NCBI GenBank assembly: GCA_033961575.1
Contig: CM066735.1
Coordinates: 88,539,449 to 88,603,448 of the forward strand
DNA length: 64,000 bases
From: Aselliscus stoliczkanus
Lineage: Eukaryota > Chordata > Mammalia > Chiroptera > Hipposideridae
Direction of reading: 5' to 3'
Below are positions 36,920 through 48,304 of this stretch, piece by piece. Position numbers and translations under genes: made by a program. How positions within the stretch are numbered: position 1 is the stretch's first letter; each line of letters begins with the position of its first letter. The notes beneath the pieces are model-generated. The model was given only the letters and a program-made list of their open reading frames with translations, did not search any database and had not been told where the DNA came from.

Positions 36920-37685
36920 AATATTTGTTGACTAGCTGAATCAAAGAAATTTGATGAACCAAATGCACATTTCTTCAAAGTCGTCACCTATGGAGTATTG
37001 CTGTGTCCTAACACATTTTTGGAACTTTCTATTAAGAAGTCAATCATTTGTTTAACACTTACTATGTACCAGGTCCTGGTGTATAGCAGTGAACTATTCA
37101 GATAAGGCTGTGGAAAATATTTATCCTTAGAATTGCTTCGGACTGGATTTACTTTTTTAAAGAAGCCGACATCTGGTGAATAAAGTGTACCATAAAATAA
37201 AATAATCTCAGTAATAGCACTTGGGACTAAAATAAACTTTGTAACTATGGAACCAGAAATTAAAAAAAATTGGGTTCCTTATGGGAGTAAATTGGTTCTG
37301 AAGATAATTTCCAAATATAAATTTCAAAGACAATTTGAAATACTTTTAGTAAATGAAGAGTATCTTAAGGTGACTACCTTAAAGCAGACACTACAGTTTA
37401 AATACAGGTGTTTAGGACTAAACATTTTTTTTTTTTTAAGAAAGCATTTTTTAATAATTTCTATTTTCTTTTTTTTTTCTTAAACATCACTTTTTCATCT
37501 AATCCCATACACAAAAGGAATCTGCAGCTGATCAGAATGTGGTTATTCGTAATAATCTGCTGTTGATCACATTGTTTTTATAATCTCCATCATGATTTAG
37601 AGCTCCTAAATTACGATTTTGTTTATCATTTTTGGAATCCTGTGATAACCTATTTGTTTTACAATACCTCTCCAATTGATATTTC
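36920..37685. other. Intergenic DNA, no gene seen
   Basis: AT-rich with several poly(T) runs (37424-37437, 37469-37479). No gene signal. Confidence 0.5.
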
Positions 37686-37689
37686 TATA

Positions 37690-37855
37690 AGTAGTTATTT
37701 ACAAGCCTATCAAGGCTGGCCCTTACTAGCTGTGTTCTCTTCAAGTCTTTGTGCCTTAGTTTCCTCATTGGATGGTGGTAAGGACGAAATGAATTCACTA
37801 TGCAAAGACCTTAGAATACTACCTGGCACCTGGTAAAGGCCACAGAAGAATTTTA
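37690..37855 (+). repeat. MIR fragment
   Basis: 'cttactagctgtgttctcttc', 'tgccttagtttcctcattgg' and 'ctacctggcacctggtaaagg' match MIR in forward orientation. Confidence 0.7.
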
Positions 37856-37894
37856 TTGACAGTAATTATTATTTTCTGGCCCTATGCCTCTAGG

Positions 37895-38120
37895 CTGAGG
37901 AAGGCACACTTTTTCTCTAATGGGCCAGACAGTGGATATTTAAGGCTTTGTGGGTCAGATGATCTCTGTCCTAAGCACTCAAGTCTGTGGTAATGCCAAA
38001 ATCAGCCTTAGGCCATATATAAATGAATGGGTATGACTGTGTTCCAATAAAGCTTTATTTATAAAAACAGGTAGCTGGACAGATTTGGCCCATGGGTAGT
38101 TCATTTGCTGACCACCTAGG
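37895..38120. repeat. Old hAT-type DNA transposon remnant
   Basis: 'gggccagacagtggatattt', 'ggctttgtgggtcagatgat', 'gtgttccaataaagctttat' and 'gatttggcccatgggtagt' match a widespread nonautonomous mammalian DNA element. Exact family not assigned. Confidence 0.6.
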
Positions 38121-38124
38121 CCTT

Positions 38125-39000
38125 TCTTATGGGGTTAAGTGTGAATGGCTGGTGAAGGCTTAGCCAGGTGTCAAGAGTCGGGGAGCAGTTCATTTGAAGG
38201 TCAGGTCACCGTAGGAACAGACTTCTAGGGATATGATAGTTCCACGTGAGGGCACGGTGCCATCTCCATGGACAGTGCAGCCGGGGCTGGTGGAGGTTGC
38301 AGAGTAGGTATGCTACAACTGGAGAACTCCATGTACTTCACTCTCAGAATGAGTTTTGTCCTGATAAATGGATTCAGGAGCACTTTAGAAACACCTGCTC
38401 AGTACCTATGTATGCAAAGGTTTACTGTAGGTAAACACTAGGTCCACAGCAGGCCTATTGTATAGTCTATGTACCTACCTGAGTTCTTTATATACCTTCC
38501 CAAGTGTGTTATTGAGTCAGTTAATACTCAGTAGCCAACTCTAATTTAATCTTTTAAAAACTAGAGAAAAGTATTTTTGAGAGGCTGAGGCCCCAGAGTT
38601 CTTTCTTTCCATCCTTTTCCTTTGTAGTTCTTGGTGAGCCAAATATAATTTTATATTCAGGAAAGTGGAACCCTATTCAGTTATACTGGCCCTTGACTTG
38701 CTTGGCACTCACTTCCCTCAGAGTGACCCCAAAGGAGCCAGGAAGTTATTTTTTTTTTTTCCATATCAGATCAGCCTGCAATATGCTTGCCTAAGTAATA
38801 GATATTATCTAGATAAATATGTTGATATGGACAGGATGTTTGTTTTCTCTGAGAATTTGATGTCTTAATGTGCCTGGCAGTTAGCATGTCCTCTTTTGCA
38901 ATACTCTTCCAGTTTTGCATGCACGCTCTCCTTAAGATAGCAAAAGGTCCCTGCCAGAGTATAACATATTCCCCATTCACAGTGTGTTTTCCAGAAGTGG
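38125..39000. other. Intergenic DNA, no gene seen
   Basis: No coding, RNA or mobile-element signal that I can support. Confidence 0.5.
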
Positions 39001-39012
39001 GCTTTTTCCTAT

Positions 39013-39043
39013 AATTTAAGTCTGGATGATCCAGACTTAAATT
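39013..39043. repeat. Perfect 31-bp palindrome
   Basis: The 15-base arm aatttaagtctggat is followed by a single G and then its exact reverse complement. No transposon end or other structure around it explains the symmetry. Confidence 0.97.
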
Positions 39044-39296
39044 GGGCTCTTATTAGATACAACAAAAGGAATTTTGATGCATTGATTGATTGATCAAGAA
39101 ATATTTACTCAGCTTCTAATCATATACACCAGATACTACACTGGTCCTTGGAGGTGCAAAATGAATAAGCACCCTGTCTGCTCTCATGGAACTGGTTGGT
39201 GGTAGAGGGCAGACGTTAAACAAGTTATCAAACAGGTAAGGACAGCATGTAATTAGAACTAGCAAGAAGTGCTAGAAAGGAAATGAAAGTTTATAA

Positions 39297-39470
39297 TAAT
39301 GTTTCTCAAACCTGTTGGTTATAACAATCATCTGGGGACCTTGTTAAAATTATGAATTCCTTGGGCCCATCCCATGTTGGCTGAATCATAATTTCTAGCA
39401 AAATCCATATATTTCAAAAGTACCCCAGCCAATTCTTATGAACAAGCAAATTTAAGAAACCTGGTCTAAC
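39297..39470. repeat. MER5A-like hAT remnant
   Basis: 'atgtttctcaaacctgttgg', 'aatcatctggggaccttgtt' and 'tgggcccatcccatg' match MER5A-type sequence; it ends 'aagaaacctggtc'. Confidence 0.65.
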
Positions 39471-39747
39471 AAAATTTAAAACAAAGACAAAAACTCTAGT
39501 TTCCAACAGTGCAGTAATTTTAGAAGATTTCATTTCAAAGAAGGGTTGTTTGGCAGGTCTTTGAAGATTTGTTATAATAATTGGCAGAAAACTTTCAATT
39601 CAAATTTGTGTTTGCTGATGCTGATGACCTATGGACTTGAAAGCCACCTTTATGAAACCTTCATTAGGTTGCTAGGCAATGGGCCACTCTACAAATGGAT
39701 TTAGTTTCCTAAACATGAGACCTTCAGAAACTCCTGCAGGTTTCTTT

Positions 39748-39752
<5 letters not shown>

Positions 39753-39795
<43 letters not shown>

Positions 39796-39796
39796 G
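39753..39796. repeat. (TG)n(TA)n microsatellite
   Basis: About 13 TG units followed by about 9 TA units. Confidence 0.97.
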
Positions 39797-40129
39797 TTTT
39801 TTTTCTAATCTAGAAAAAAATGCCTTGAGAATATTTAACAACTTAACATTCCTCTCATTTTGGACCCCCACAGCATACTCAACAGACTTCAAGGAAGGCT
39901 TTAGTTAAACCCATTCTGTTTTTGATTTGGCCCTGATAAGAGGAGTGGTACCTCTCAACCAGTTATAAATAGCCTTATGTTGTAATTATACTGTTCAGTT
40001 TTAGTTACTATGTGTTTGGCTTTTTTAAAGTGGTATTTAATTTTGAAATATTACTGTTGTAAAACATCGTAAAATTTTCCATTGGTATTTTAGACTATTT
40101 TGTCTTAAACATAATGTTTACAGTTTTTT

Positions 40130-41110
40130 TTTTTCAATATAAATATAAAAAGTAATTTATTCATTGTAGAAATTTGTAGCTACCTCTAAAGGATAAAATT
40201 TTATAATTGGCTGTAATCCTACTATCCAGGACTAACAACTGTTAGCATTTTAGTCTATTTCCTTTCAATCACGTATTTGTTAATTTTAAATATATTTCTT
40301 TCATAGGTAGTAATAACAAGGATTATACTTTATATCAAATTTTCATCCGGCTCTTTTTATAAAGCTTGATACAATGAGTATTTTTCCATTAAAATTTAGA
40401 ATATCTTTTTTTTTTTTTAAAGATTTTATTGGGGAATTGGGGGAGGGAAACAGCGTTGGGGACTCGGGGAAGGGGACAAGTTGCGTCTTTTTTTTGTTCT
40501 TCAGCCTAGTTGTGGAGGATGTCGCTTCACTGGCCCATGTTGGTATAATCATTGCACTCTTCCTGGATGAGGCAGTCGCTTGCCGCCCATTAGACAGCTG
40601 CTCACGGAGGTTCATGACAGCTCTTGAAAGTACATGCCAGCAGCCAGCCAGCCCCAATGCAGCCTATGCCATTGTCAGCAACTCATGGCAGCCCAGCTTC
40701 AGGTCGAGCTGTTGTTCACCATCTTAGCTGTAGAGGGCTCAGTGTCACTGGCCCTCTATGTGGGATCCAAACCAGGATCCTGCTGCTCAGAGCTGGCATT
40801 CCAAGCCAACTCTTAACCAACACGCCACTTGGCCTGCCCTACAATATCTTTTTGATGAGTACATTATATACTATTATATGGATATGCAATCATTTATTTA
40901 GTATGTTTTTCAATGCTCAATTTAGGATGGTTTTTAATTTTTCACTTTTATATACAACATTGGCACAAATCCCTTTTATGTAAATCTATGCCCATATCTA
41001 TGACACATAAGATAGTCCTAGACATGAAATTACTGGGTTAAAGGACATGTTGTTTGAGATTGTTAATACATGTTGCCAAATTGCTTTTCAGGAGGATTAT
41101 ACCAATTTAG
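40130..41110 (-). pseudogene. Old L1 3' fragment, antisense, split by a SINE
   Basis: 'tactattatatggatatgcaa', 'tttaatttttcacttttatat', 'atgaaattactgggttaaagg' and 'tgccaaattgcttttcagga' are the antisense of an old L1 3' region. The SINE at 40411-40842 interrupts it. Confidence 0.65.
40411..40842 (-). mobile_element. Variant long SINE with expanded head (copy 8)
   Basis: Antisense. It shares with 19921-20342 the extra head segment 'ctgctgctcagagctgg' and the 'gttgttcaccatcttagctg' body. Flanked by aatatcttttt at 40400-40410 and 40843-40853. More diverged than the other long copies. Confidence 0.9.
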
Positions 41111-41918
41111 GCCCAGAAAAGTATCTTTAAAGGGAGAGACTAGAAATTATTCTTGACTAGATGGACCCACTGGGCCAATAAGCACTAGGGAATAGATGTC
41201 ATTTATGGGTGCACCAATTAGCCTCCTTTTGTTCTGTGGTCCCAGACTTGTATTCCTACCTCTGATAATATATTTTCACAAGTGAATATCATAGGTTGGA
41301 CATTTGAAGAGCCACATCAACCAATCCCTCCTATTGCGCTGCTGCCTTAAAGAACATGTGTTACTGATCGTGAGTAATCATGCCATCTTTATACACAAAG
41401 GGCACCTTATGACTGTAACCATGGTCTGTATCTCTAACTCATAAGTAAGCAGTAAAGTTAATTGGCATTTGAAGGGGGAGATACAGCTAGTGAGTCACTG
41501 GTGAATAATAATACGAGCATTCCCATTTGCAGGGGATGTATTCTCAGTCTTCAGATGGAAACATTTCCAAATTCACAGTGCTTTTTCTGGTTAATTGCTT
41601 TTAAGGAAAGATGAAATGCTGGGGCTTGTAGCTTCATACTTTGTAAAATATCTTTTTCATCTTTCCCTCCCCACTCTCAACTTTCAGTGGTGCATAATGT
41701 CTCTCAGTGACTTCAGCCAGAAAAAACAAGTAAAAGGAAATCTTACCACTTCTCAGTCCTAGTTGACTCCAAGTTACAAGGACACACTTATAATATTTAA
41801 GTGCAGTTGTCATATGGGTCAGCGTGCAGTGACATGTGATAAACTTTCTATTCCCACCAAATGAATCAGTTGGTATGAGGAAGAAACCATCATTTATTTG
41901 AAGAGACTGGGGCTTATG

Positions 41919-41919
<1 letters not shown>

Positions 41920-41962
<43 letters not shown>
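41920..41962. repeat. (GT)n microsatellite
   Basis: Uninterrupted GT tract, about 21 units. Confidence 0.98.
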
Positions 41963-41965
<3 letters not shown>

Positions 41966-43679
41966 AGACAGAAAGAGGGAAAAGAAAGTAGATGTACTGT
42001 TTCACATACAAGCACAGGTTGTACCATATACATGGCTTCTGGAGATGACAGGTCTCCGGGATGCATACAGAGCACTTGGAAGCATCCCAAAGGCCTATAT
42101 TTCCACTTGATCTGATTTCTCTTCACTCTCTTTTGGCAATTGATTACCATTCTGAGTTTAACAAAGCTACAGAACAAGAGACCCCCCAGACTGGCCCTGG
42201 GTGGGAATGAATCCCTAATCACAGGCAGCTATCTTTAAGAGAGATCTTTAAGGAAAGGGAGAGGGGGTGTGGTACAGGAAACGAAGCAGGAAGACAGAAG
42301 CTAAAAGCTGCTTCTAAAACAGGAGGATAGAGTCTCTACACTGAAGGAGTTCTAGAAAGCAGAATCCCCAGGGCTGCCTATAGTTAAAGTAGGTACAGCA
42401 TCCATTTTGTCAAGTATTTTCTTATCTATTACTTTATTGGGCCCTTGCAACATCTTTCACATAAACAGAACGAGTATTACAGGTCTGCAGTCCTTTATGT
42501 GAAACTCTTTGGGCCCGGGTAGTTTAGATTTCAGAAGTTTTCAGAATTTAGACAAGTGATATAATGTGTATTATGTATGTTAGGAAACAACCCCAGCAGG
42601 GTCTAGGACAACTTCCTGCTATCGGGTATATTAATATTTTGGTAATTAGACATATTTGTATGGATAGTCACAATAGGAGATAAAGACTATAAACAGCCTC
42701 ATGTCAGTTTAGGTTGGGTTTTTGAAGCCAAAGAGTTCTAAATAACCACTAGTATGGAATTTGCAATTGAGGATAAAGGATTATGGCCTCAATTATCCTC
42801 ATTTTACAAACCGGGAAACAGAAATCCGTTGGCATTAACTGACATGTCCAGTGTCATGCGAAACCTAAGTTTCCTTTTTTCCTGTCAGTTTTAGATTATC
42901 TTAAAATGGGATGATTATGAATGTTCCAAGATGATCTACACCAATCCAAGTCCTTATTTTAATATCAATGCATGATAACACTTTGTTTTGGGAATTTTGA
43001 TTCCATGGCAAGAAATGTTTTCTTCCATCTCTGCCTCCCTAAAGTCCATTATATCTTTTGTGTTTCTCAAAATGGGACCTTGAGATTGTAGATTTCCCTG
43101 TTTGGTTCAGGTGAGTTCTTTTTCAAAACACGTTGTATTATAGTTTCAGTCATGGATCTGGTTGAAGGGATTATTTTCACAAAAGGAGTGTTTGTTAACA
43201 TTTAACTATATATAAAGAGTGGTCTTGAGGATAAAAAAAAAAGATCAAGAAGGATCTTTCAATTGTAGCCCAAGTACTAAGAGGAACAGTCTTTGGAGAG
43301 TAACCAAAATATAAACCACACCCAGGTGTACGCAGGTGTGACTGAAATGGACTCTGACTTTTAAAGAACACTGCCTAAAATCAAAACAATCTTTAAAATA
43401 ATTTTGCTGGTACAACTCGAAGCACACCATTCGGTACTCACTTGCCACCTGTTACTCAACAATAGGTTACAGGATTCCAGCCAATGCCTGAGCAAATTAC
43501 GTAGGTGGTGATCAATAACTTTGAACTCACTCAGAAAAAAATCAGCATTGTTAAAGAAACAATGAGCTGAGTGTTAGCCAGTCTAGAATTCAACTGCAGG
43601 ACCCTTCCTAACTTGCTGTGTTATTTGATTGTGATGGTGCTTAGTCTTTAGTTTCAGTAACTGTAGTTTCCTATGAATA

Positions 43680-43685
43680 CACACA

Positions 43686-43716
<31 letters not shown>
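43680..43716. repeat. (CA)n microsatellite
   Basis: CA tract with one 'at' interruption. Confidence 0.95.
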
Positions 43717-43917
43717 CAAGCTCAGAAACAGACACGCAGATAGTTTTCTATGTATTAGTAAGAAACCAGAATAAATGAAAAGGTTCTATTGAAGCTCTAA
43801 AATTAATATTTTATTAAGTATGATATACTCTAAATCACAACATAGACCTACTGTATAACATAAATATGTAAAATAAGGTTAATGAAAAAATGATCCACTA
43901 ATCCCAGATTGTAAACT

Positions 43918-43959
43918 GTGTGTGTATGTGTGTGTGTGTGTGTGTATGTGTATATATAA
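43918..43959. repeat. (TG)n microsatellite
   Basis: TG tract with two 'ta' interruptions, ending in TATATATA. Confidence 0.95.
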
Positions 43960-43964
43960 TGTAG

Positions 43965-44570
43965 TATATGTCTTTCTTTTTGTTTCATGTCATTTATCGA
44001 GGTACTATTTACATGCATATTACATAAAACTCCTCCTTTGTAGTGTACTGAGTTTTGACAAATGCATACATACAGTTGTGTAACTACCATCATGATCAAG
44101 AAATGGAACCCTTTCATCACCCCCAAAAGTTCCCTTATGCTGCCTTTGTATTCAATACCCAGTCCCTACCCCTCAACCCTGGCAACCATTGATTTGTTTT
44201 CTGCTTTTGCTTTTCTAGAGGATGTCATATAAATGGAATCAGACAGAATGTAACCTTTTGAGGCTGACTTCTTTCACTTTAATTCATTTTTAGCTTCATC
44301 TATATTGTTGGTATGTGTTACTGTTGGTGGTTTTATTCTTTTTGTTGTAGATTGGTATTCCATTATATGGATATACCACAATTTGTTTATCCATTCACTC
44401 TAATGTAACCATAACTCTTATTTATTCATATTTCTCATTAAAGGATGTTACCATTGTTTCTAGCTCAGCCATTATGAAAGTCACTACAAACATTTGTGTA
44501 TAGGATTTTTTTTCTGTGACTATAGTTTCATTTCTCTTGGGTTAATACTCAGAAGTAGGACTATATTTCT
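43965..44570 (-). pseudogene. Old L1 3' fragment, antisense
   Basis: 'gtgtactgagttttgacaaat', 'ctggcaaccattgatttgtt', 'ggtattccattatatggatat' and 'caatttgtttatccattcac' are the antisense of the L1M 3' end. Non-coding. Confidence 0.75.
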
Positions 44571-44939
44571 TTCTCTAACATCACTCCATTAATTTATCAA
44601 ATTTAATGACATTGTATCTATACATATAAGTGGGGAATGACTGATACAATTATCTGTGAGACATAAACCAAAGAAAGTACTTTGCCTAAATTATATTGGT
44701 ATTTCAAGTGAAGGTAATGTTACATATTATAGGAATAATAAGAAAAATGTATTTTATGTATGTATGATTATTGCCAGTTTTGTTTTTTTCTATCACAAGT
44801 GTTTCAGAGAACATAGCTGAATATATATATATATACACATATATATATTCTACCGACTAGTTTTTATTACTGAAAGCAGGTTAAAATGCTTAATTTTTTT
44901 TTTTCCTATAGCACCAACTTGAGCTTTATTCCTTAGGCT

Positions 44940-46260
44940 TTTTTTTTTTTTTTAAGTTATTAAGACTTTATTTTTCAAAGGCAGTTTTGGGTTCACAGCA
45001 AAATTGAGGAGAAAATGCCCACACACATGTATCACCACTCCCATTACCAACATTCCCCCCCTCCCCCAACCAAAGGTTACATTTGTAACCTTTGATGAAC
45101 CTAAAATGACACATCATAATCACTCAAAGTCCATAGTTTACACAATGGTTCACTCTTGGTGTTATATATACTATGGGTTTAGACAACTGTATAATAACAT
45201 GTATCCATCATTATAGTTATCATACAGAGTATTTTCAATGTCCTAAAAATCCCTTGTGCTCACCTATTCATTCGCCACCCCCCCCGCCCACCAGTTCTTG
45301 GCAACCATTGATCTTTTACTGTGTTCACAGTTTTGCTTTTCTCAGAATGTCAATAGTTGTAATCATACAGTACGTAGCTTTTTGAGATTGGCTTCTTTCA
45401 CTTACTAATATGCATTTAAGGTTTTTCAATGTCTTTTTATGGCTTGATAGCTCAATGATTTTTAGTGCTGAATAATATTCCATTGTCTGGATGTATCACA
45501 GTCTATCTGATTACCTACTATCGGACATCTTGATTGTCTCCAAGTTTTGGCAGTTATAAAGCTGCTATGAACATCTATGTGCAGGTTTGTGTGTGGACGT
45601 AAGTTTTCAACTCCTTTTGGATAAATATCAAGGAGTATAACTGCTAGATTGGGTGGTAAGAGTATGTGTTTTGCAAAGAACTACCAAACTGTATTTTAAA
45701 GTGCCCGTGGCATCTTGTATTCCCACCAGCAATGAATGAGCGTTCCTGTTGCTCCACATCCTCACCAACATTTGGTGTTGTCAGTGTTTCATTTTTTGGC
45801 CATTCTCATAGGTGTGTATTGGTATCTCATTGTCTGTTTTAATTTGCATTTCCCTGATGACATATGATGTGGAGCATTTTTTCATATGCTTAACTGCCAC
45901 CTGTACATTGTTTTTAGTGAGGTTTTGGTTAAGGTCTTTGACCCACTTTTTAAATTGTGTTTTTGTTGTTGAGTTTTAAGAGTTCTTTACGTATTCTGGA
46001 TAACAACTCTTCTTAGATGTGTCATTTTCAAATATTTTTTCCTTTAAAATGCTTTTTTAATATCTTTTTTTTTTTTTTTTTTAAGCCGAGCCATCCTGCT
46101 ACCTATTGGAAGCTCAGCGGCAGCTCAGCTCGGGCTGGGCATTGAACAGCTGTTGCTCAGAGCTCAGCTCACGCTCTTGAGCGAGCTCTTAACCAACTGA
46201 GCCACTCGTCCAGCCTTAAAATGCTTGTTAAGTCTTGAAGGGGAAGTGTCCCTACCAAGG
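44940..46260 (-). pseudogene. Old L1 ORF2 end and 3' UTR, antisense, with nested SINE
   Basis: It starts with a poly(T) run at 44940 (the L1 A-tail) and continues 'ttgggttcacagcaaaattg', 'gcaaccattgatcttttact', 'ataatattccattgtctggat', 'tcccaccagcaatgaatgag' and 'catttccctgatgacatatg'. This is antisense L1 3' UTR followed by ORF2 C-terminal sequence. No intact frame remains. The SINE at 46055-46215 lies near its inner end. Confidence 0.82.
46055..46215 (-). mobile_element. Short SINE of the 'gctctgagcaacag' type, antisense
   Basis: Antisense of the 11121-11267 element: poly(T), 'aagctcagcggcagctcagc', 'aacagctgttgctcagagctc', 'cttaaccaactgagccactcg'. The duplication ttaaaatgctt is at 46044-46054 and 46216-46226. 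Confidence 0.9.
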
Positions 46261-46811
46261 AAGAAGTACCCGAGAAGTGATGGTGATGTTAGTGTTACAT
46301 TGTAGATGAACTGAATCTGAACACATAGACGCATTGTCATATTTAGCTTGATCTGAGTGATCTATAGCGTTCTTTTTCTCTCTCTCTGGGTGACTCCTTG
46401 AGTAACAATAGCTCTTCAATGTCTGGGAGGATACAGGCCTAGGGATTTTGTTATCTCAGTAGAGACAAATACGTTTCTTGATCTATGTACCACTAGCTCA
46501 GAGCTTGGTTTTCAGTTCTAGGTATGTTTATCTCCAGCTGGGTATCCCCGGGGACATTGAATTCAATCTGTCCATGGACGTGGGGTCATCATTGATTGTT
46601 CTTCCTGCAGCTTCTATATCTAAGGAGTCACTATATTCTATTAATTTTATTTCCAAACTATCTCTTATGTCTGACTTAAACATTTCCAATTTCCTTGACC
46701 ATTGCCTTAGTCGATGCTTCGTAGCCCAGGGTCATCTACTGGAAATATATTGTAAGCCATATATGTAATTTAAAATTTTCTAGTAGCTACATTAAAAAAA
46801 AAGGTCAAAGA

Positions 46812-47446
46812 GGGCTGGCTGAGTGGCTCAGTTGGTTAAGAGTTGGCTTACAGCGTGAGCTCTGAGCAACAGGGCCGCCGGTTCGATTCCTACATGGGCC
46901 AGTGAATGCTGTGCTTGAGCTGAGCTGTCACTGAGTTGCCAATAGATGGCAGGATTGCTCAGCTGGTGTAACAACAAGATTGCCTGTTGGATGGTGAGCT
47001 ATGCCCACCTGCAACTAAGACTGAAGTCTGCACCTTGAGCTGAGATGCCACTGGGATGGTTTAGAGGATAGAACTGTGTGCTCTTAACAACAAGGCTGCC
47101 AGGTTCAACCCCCACATGGGATGGTGGCTATGCCCACCCGCAACTAAGACTGAACTCAGCACCTTGAGCTAAGCTGCCGCCCAGATGGCTCAGTGGATAG
47201 AGCGTGTGCTCTTAACAGCAAGGCTGCTGGTTCAATTCCTGCATGGGATGGTGGATAGGCCCACCTGCAAATAAGATTGAACACAGCACCTTGAGCTTAG
47301 AGATCACGAGCTGCTGACGAGAAGCCAGATGGTGACTGGCACCCTCCACAATGAAGATTGAACAACAACTTGGCTGGTCCCCTTCCCCAATTCCCCAACA
47401 CTGTTCCCCTCCCCCAATTCCCCATTAAAATCTTAAAGAAAAAAAA
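46812..47446 (+). mobile_element. Compound three-headed SINE (Rhin-1-like)
   Basis: About 635 bp with three tRNA-like modules. They begin near 46812 ('gggctggctgagtggctcag'), 47055 ('gggatggtttagaggataga') and 47172 ('cagatggctcagtggataga'), each with its own box B-like 'ggttcgattcc' or 'ggttcaacccc'. Linkers read 'gcccacctgcaactaagact' and 'caccttgagctgagatgcc'. The tail 'ccccttccccaattcccc' is the same as in the long class. The flanks ggtcaaaga and gtcaagag are an imperfect duplication. From memory this resembles bat Rhin-1. Confidence 0.88.
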
Positions 47447-47820
47447 GTCAAGAGAAATACGTGAAATTACCTTTAATAATTTTTATGTATCTCAATGTAT
47501 GAAAAATTTTATGATTTCAACATGTAATCAATATAAGGTTAACAAGGTTACATTCTTTTTGTGTATGTCAAATCTTTTAAACTTGTAGCACCTCTCAGCT
47601 AAAATTAGCCATATTTCAAGTGCTCCATAGTCACTATAGAGCAGTGCAGCTCGAACATATCTCCTTGTTCTTGGCATTTTTACTTCCATTCTAAATTCCA
47701 CATGACTGAATCTATAATATAGTCATATCACTTCCTTAATACTCTCTAATGGTGGGTCTGCAATTATATGAGTTCATAGAAAAAGTCCAATTTCCTTAGC
47801 TTTCACTCATTCATTCAATA

Positions 47821-47929
47821 CTTTTTTTTTTTTTTTGAGGGCAGTGTCACTGGCCCTCATATGTGGGACTGAACTGGGGCCGCTGGCTGCCCAAGCCAGT
47901 GCTTAACCACCGTGCCACTTGGCCGGCCC
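47821..47929 (-). mobile_element. Head-only SINE (short class, copy 5)
   Basis: Poly(T), the hairpin 'gagggcagtgtcactggcc' and the head ending 'cacttggccggccc'. The duplication ttcattcaata is at 47810-47820 and 47930-47940. Confidence 0.94.
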
Positions 47930-48129
47930 TTCATTCAATATTTTTTAAATAGCCACCATGTGGCAGGAACTCTGGAATGTTCCCAGTGGCAAGGCAGATA
48001 TAGTCCTTGCACCTGAGGAGTTTTTCATTCTAATGGGACCTGGTATATAATGCCTGTCATCTTTTATGAGCTTGAGCCTACCTTTCTCCTACCTCATGGT
48101 TTCTCAACCAGATAATAATAAAAAAACAT

Positions 48130-48300
48130 ATAATTAGTATTTCTTATATGTTAGATAGTATGCTTGGTAATCTCCTTTAATCATTTGCAAACCCATCAGG
48201 AGACACCACTATTATCCCCAATTTACAGTTTCAATGAGTCTGGGAAGGTGAGGTAACTTGCCTAAAGGCACAAAAACTAGCAGAAAAGCAATTAGCCCCA
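48130..48300 (-). repeat. MIR fragment
   Basis: 'gtatttcttatatgttagata', 'ccactattatccccaatttac' and 'gaggtaacttgcctaaagg' match MIR in reverse orientation. Confidence 0.65.
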
Positions 48301-48304
48301 GGCA

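Larger units (their letters stand above)
41111..43960. other. Intergenic DNA with microsatellites
   Basis: No gene signal; simple repeats at 41920-41962, 43680-43716 and 43918-43959. Confidence 0.5.

Noticed and set aside
46812..46890. tRNA gene candidate from box A and box B-like words
   Set aside because: The head lacks a matching acceptor stem and cloverleaf and sits at the start of a SINE; the same holds for the other SINE heads.
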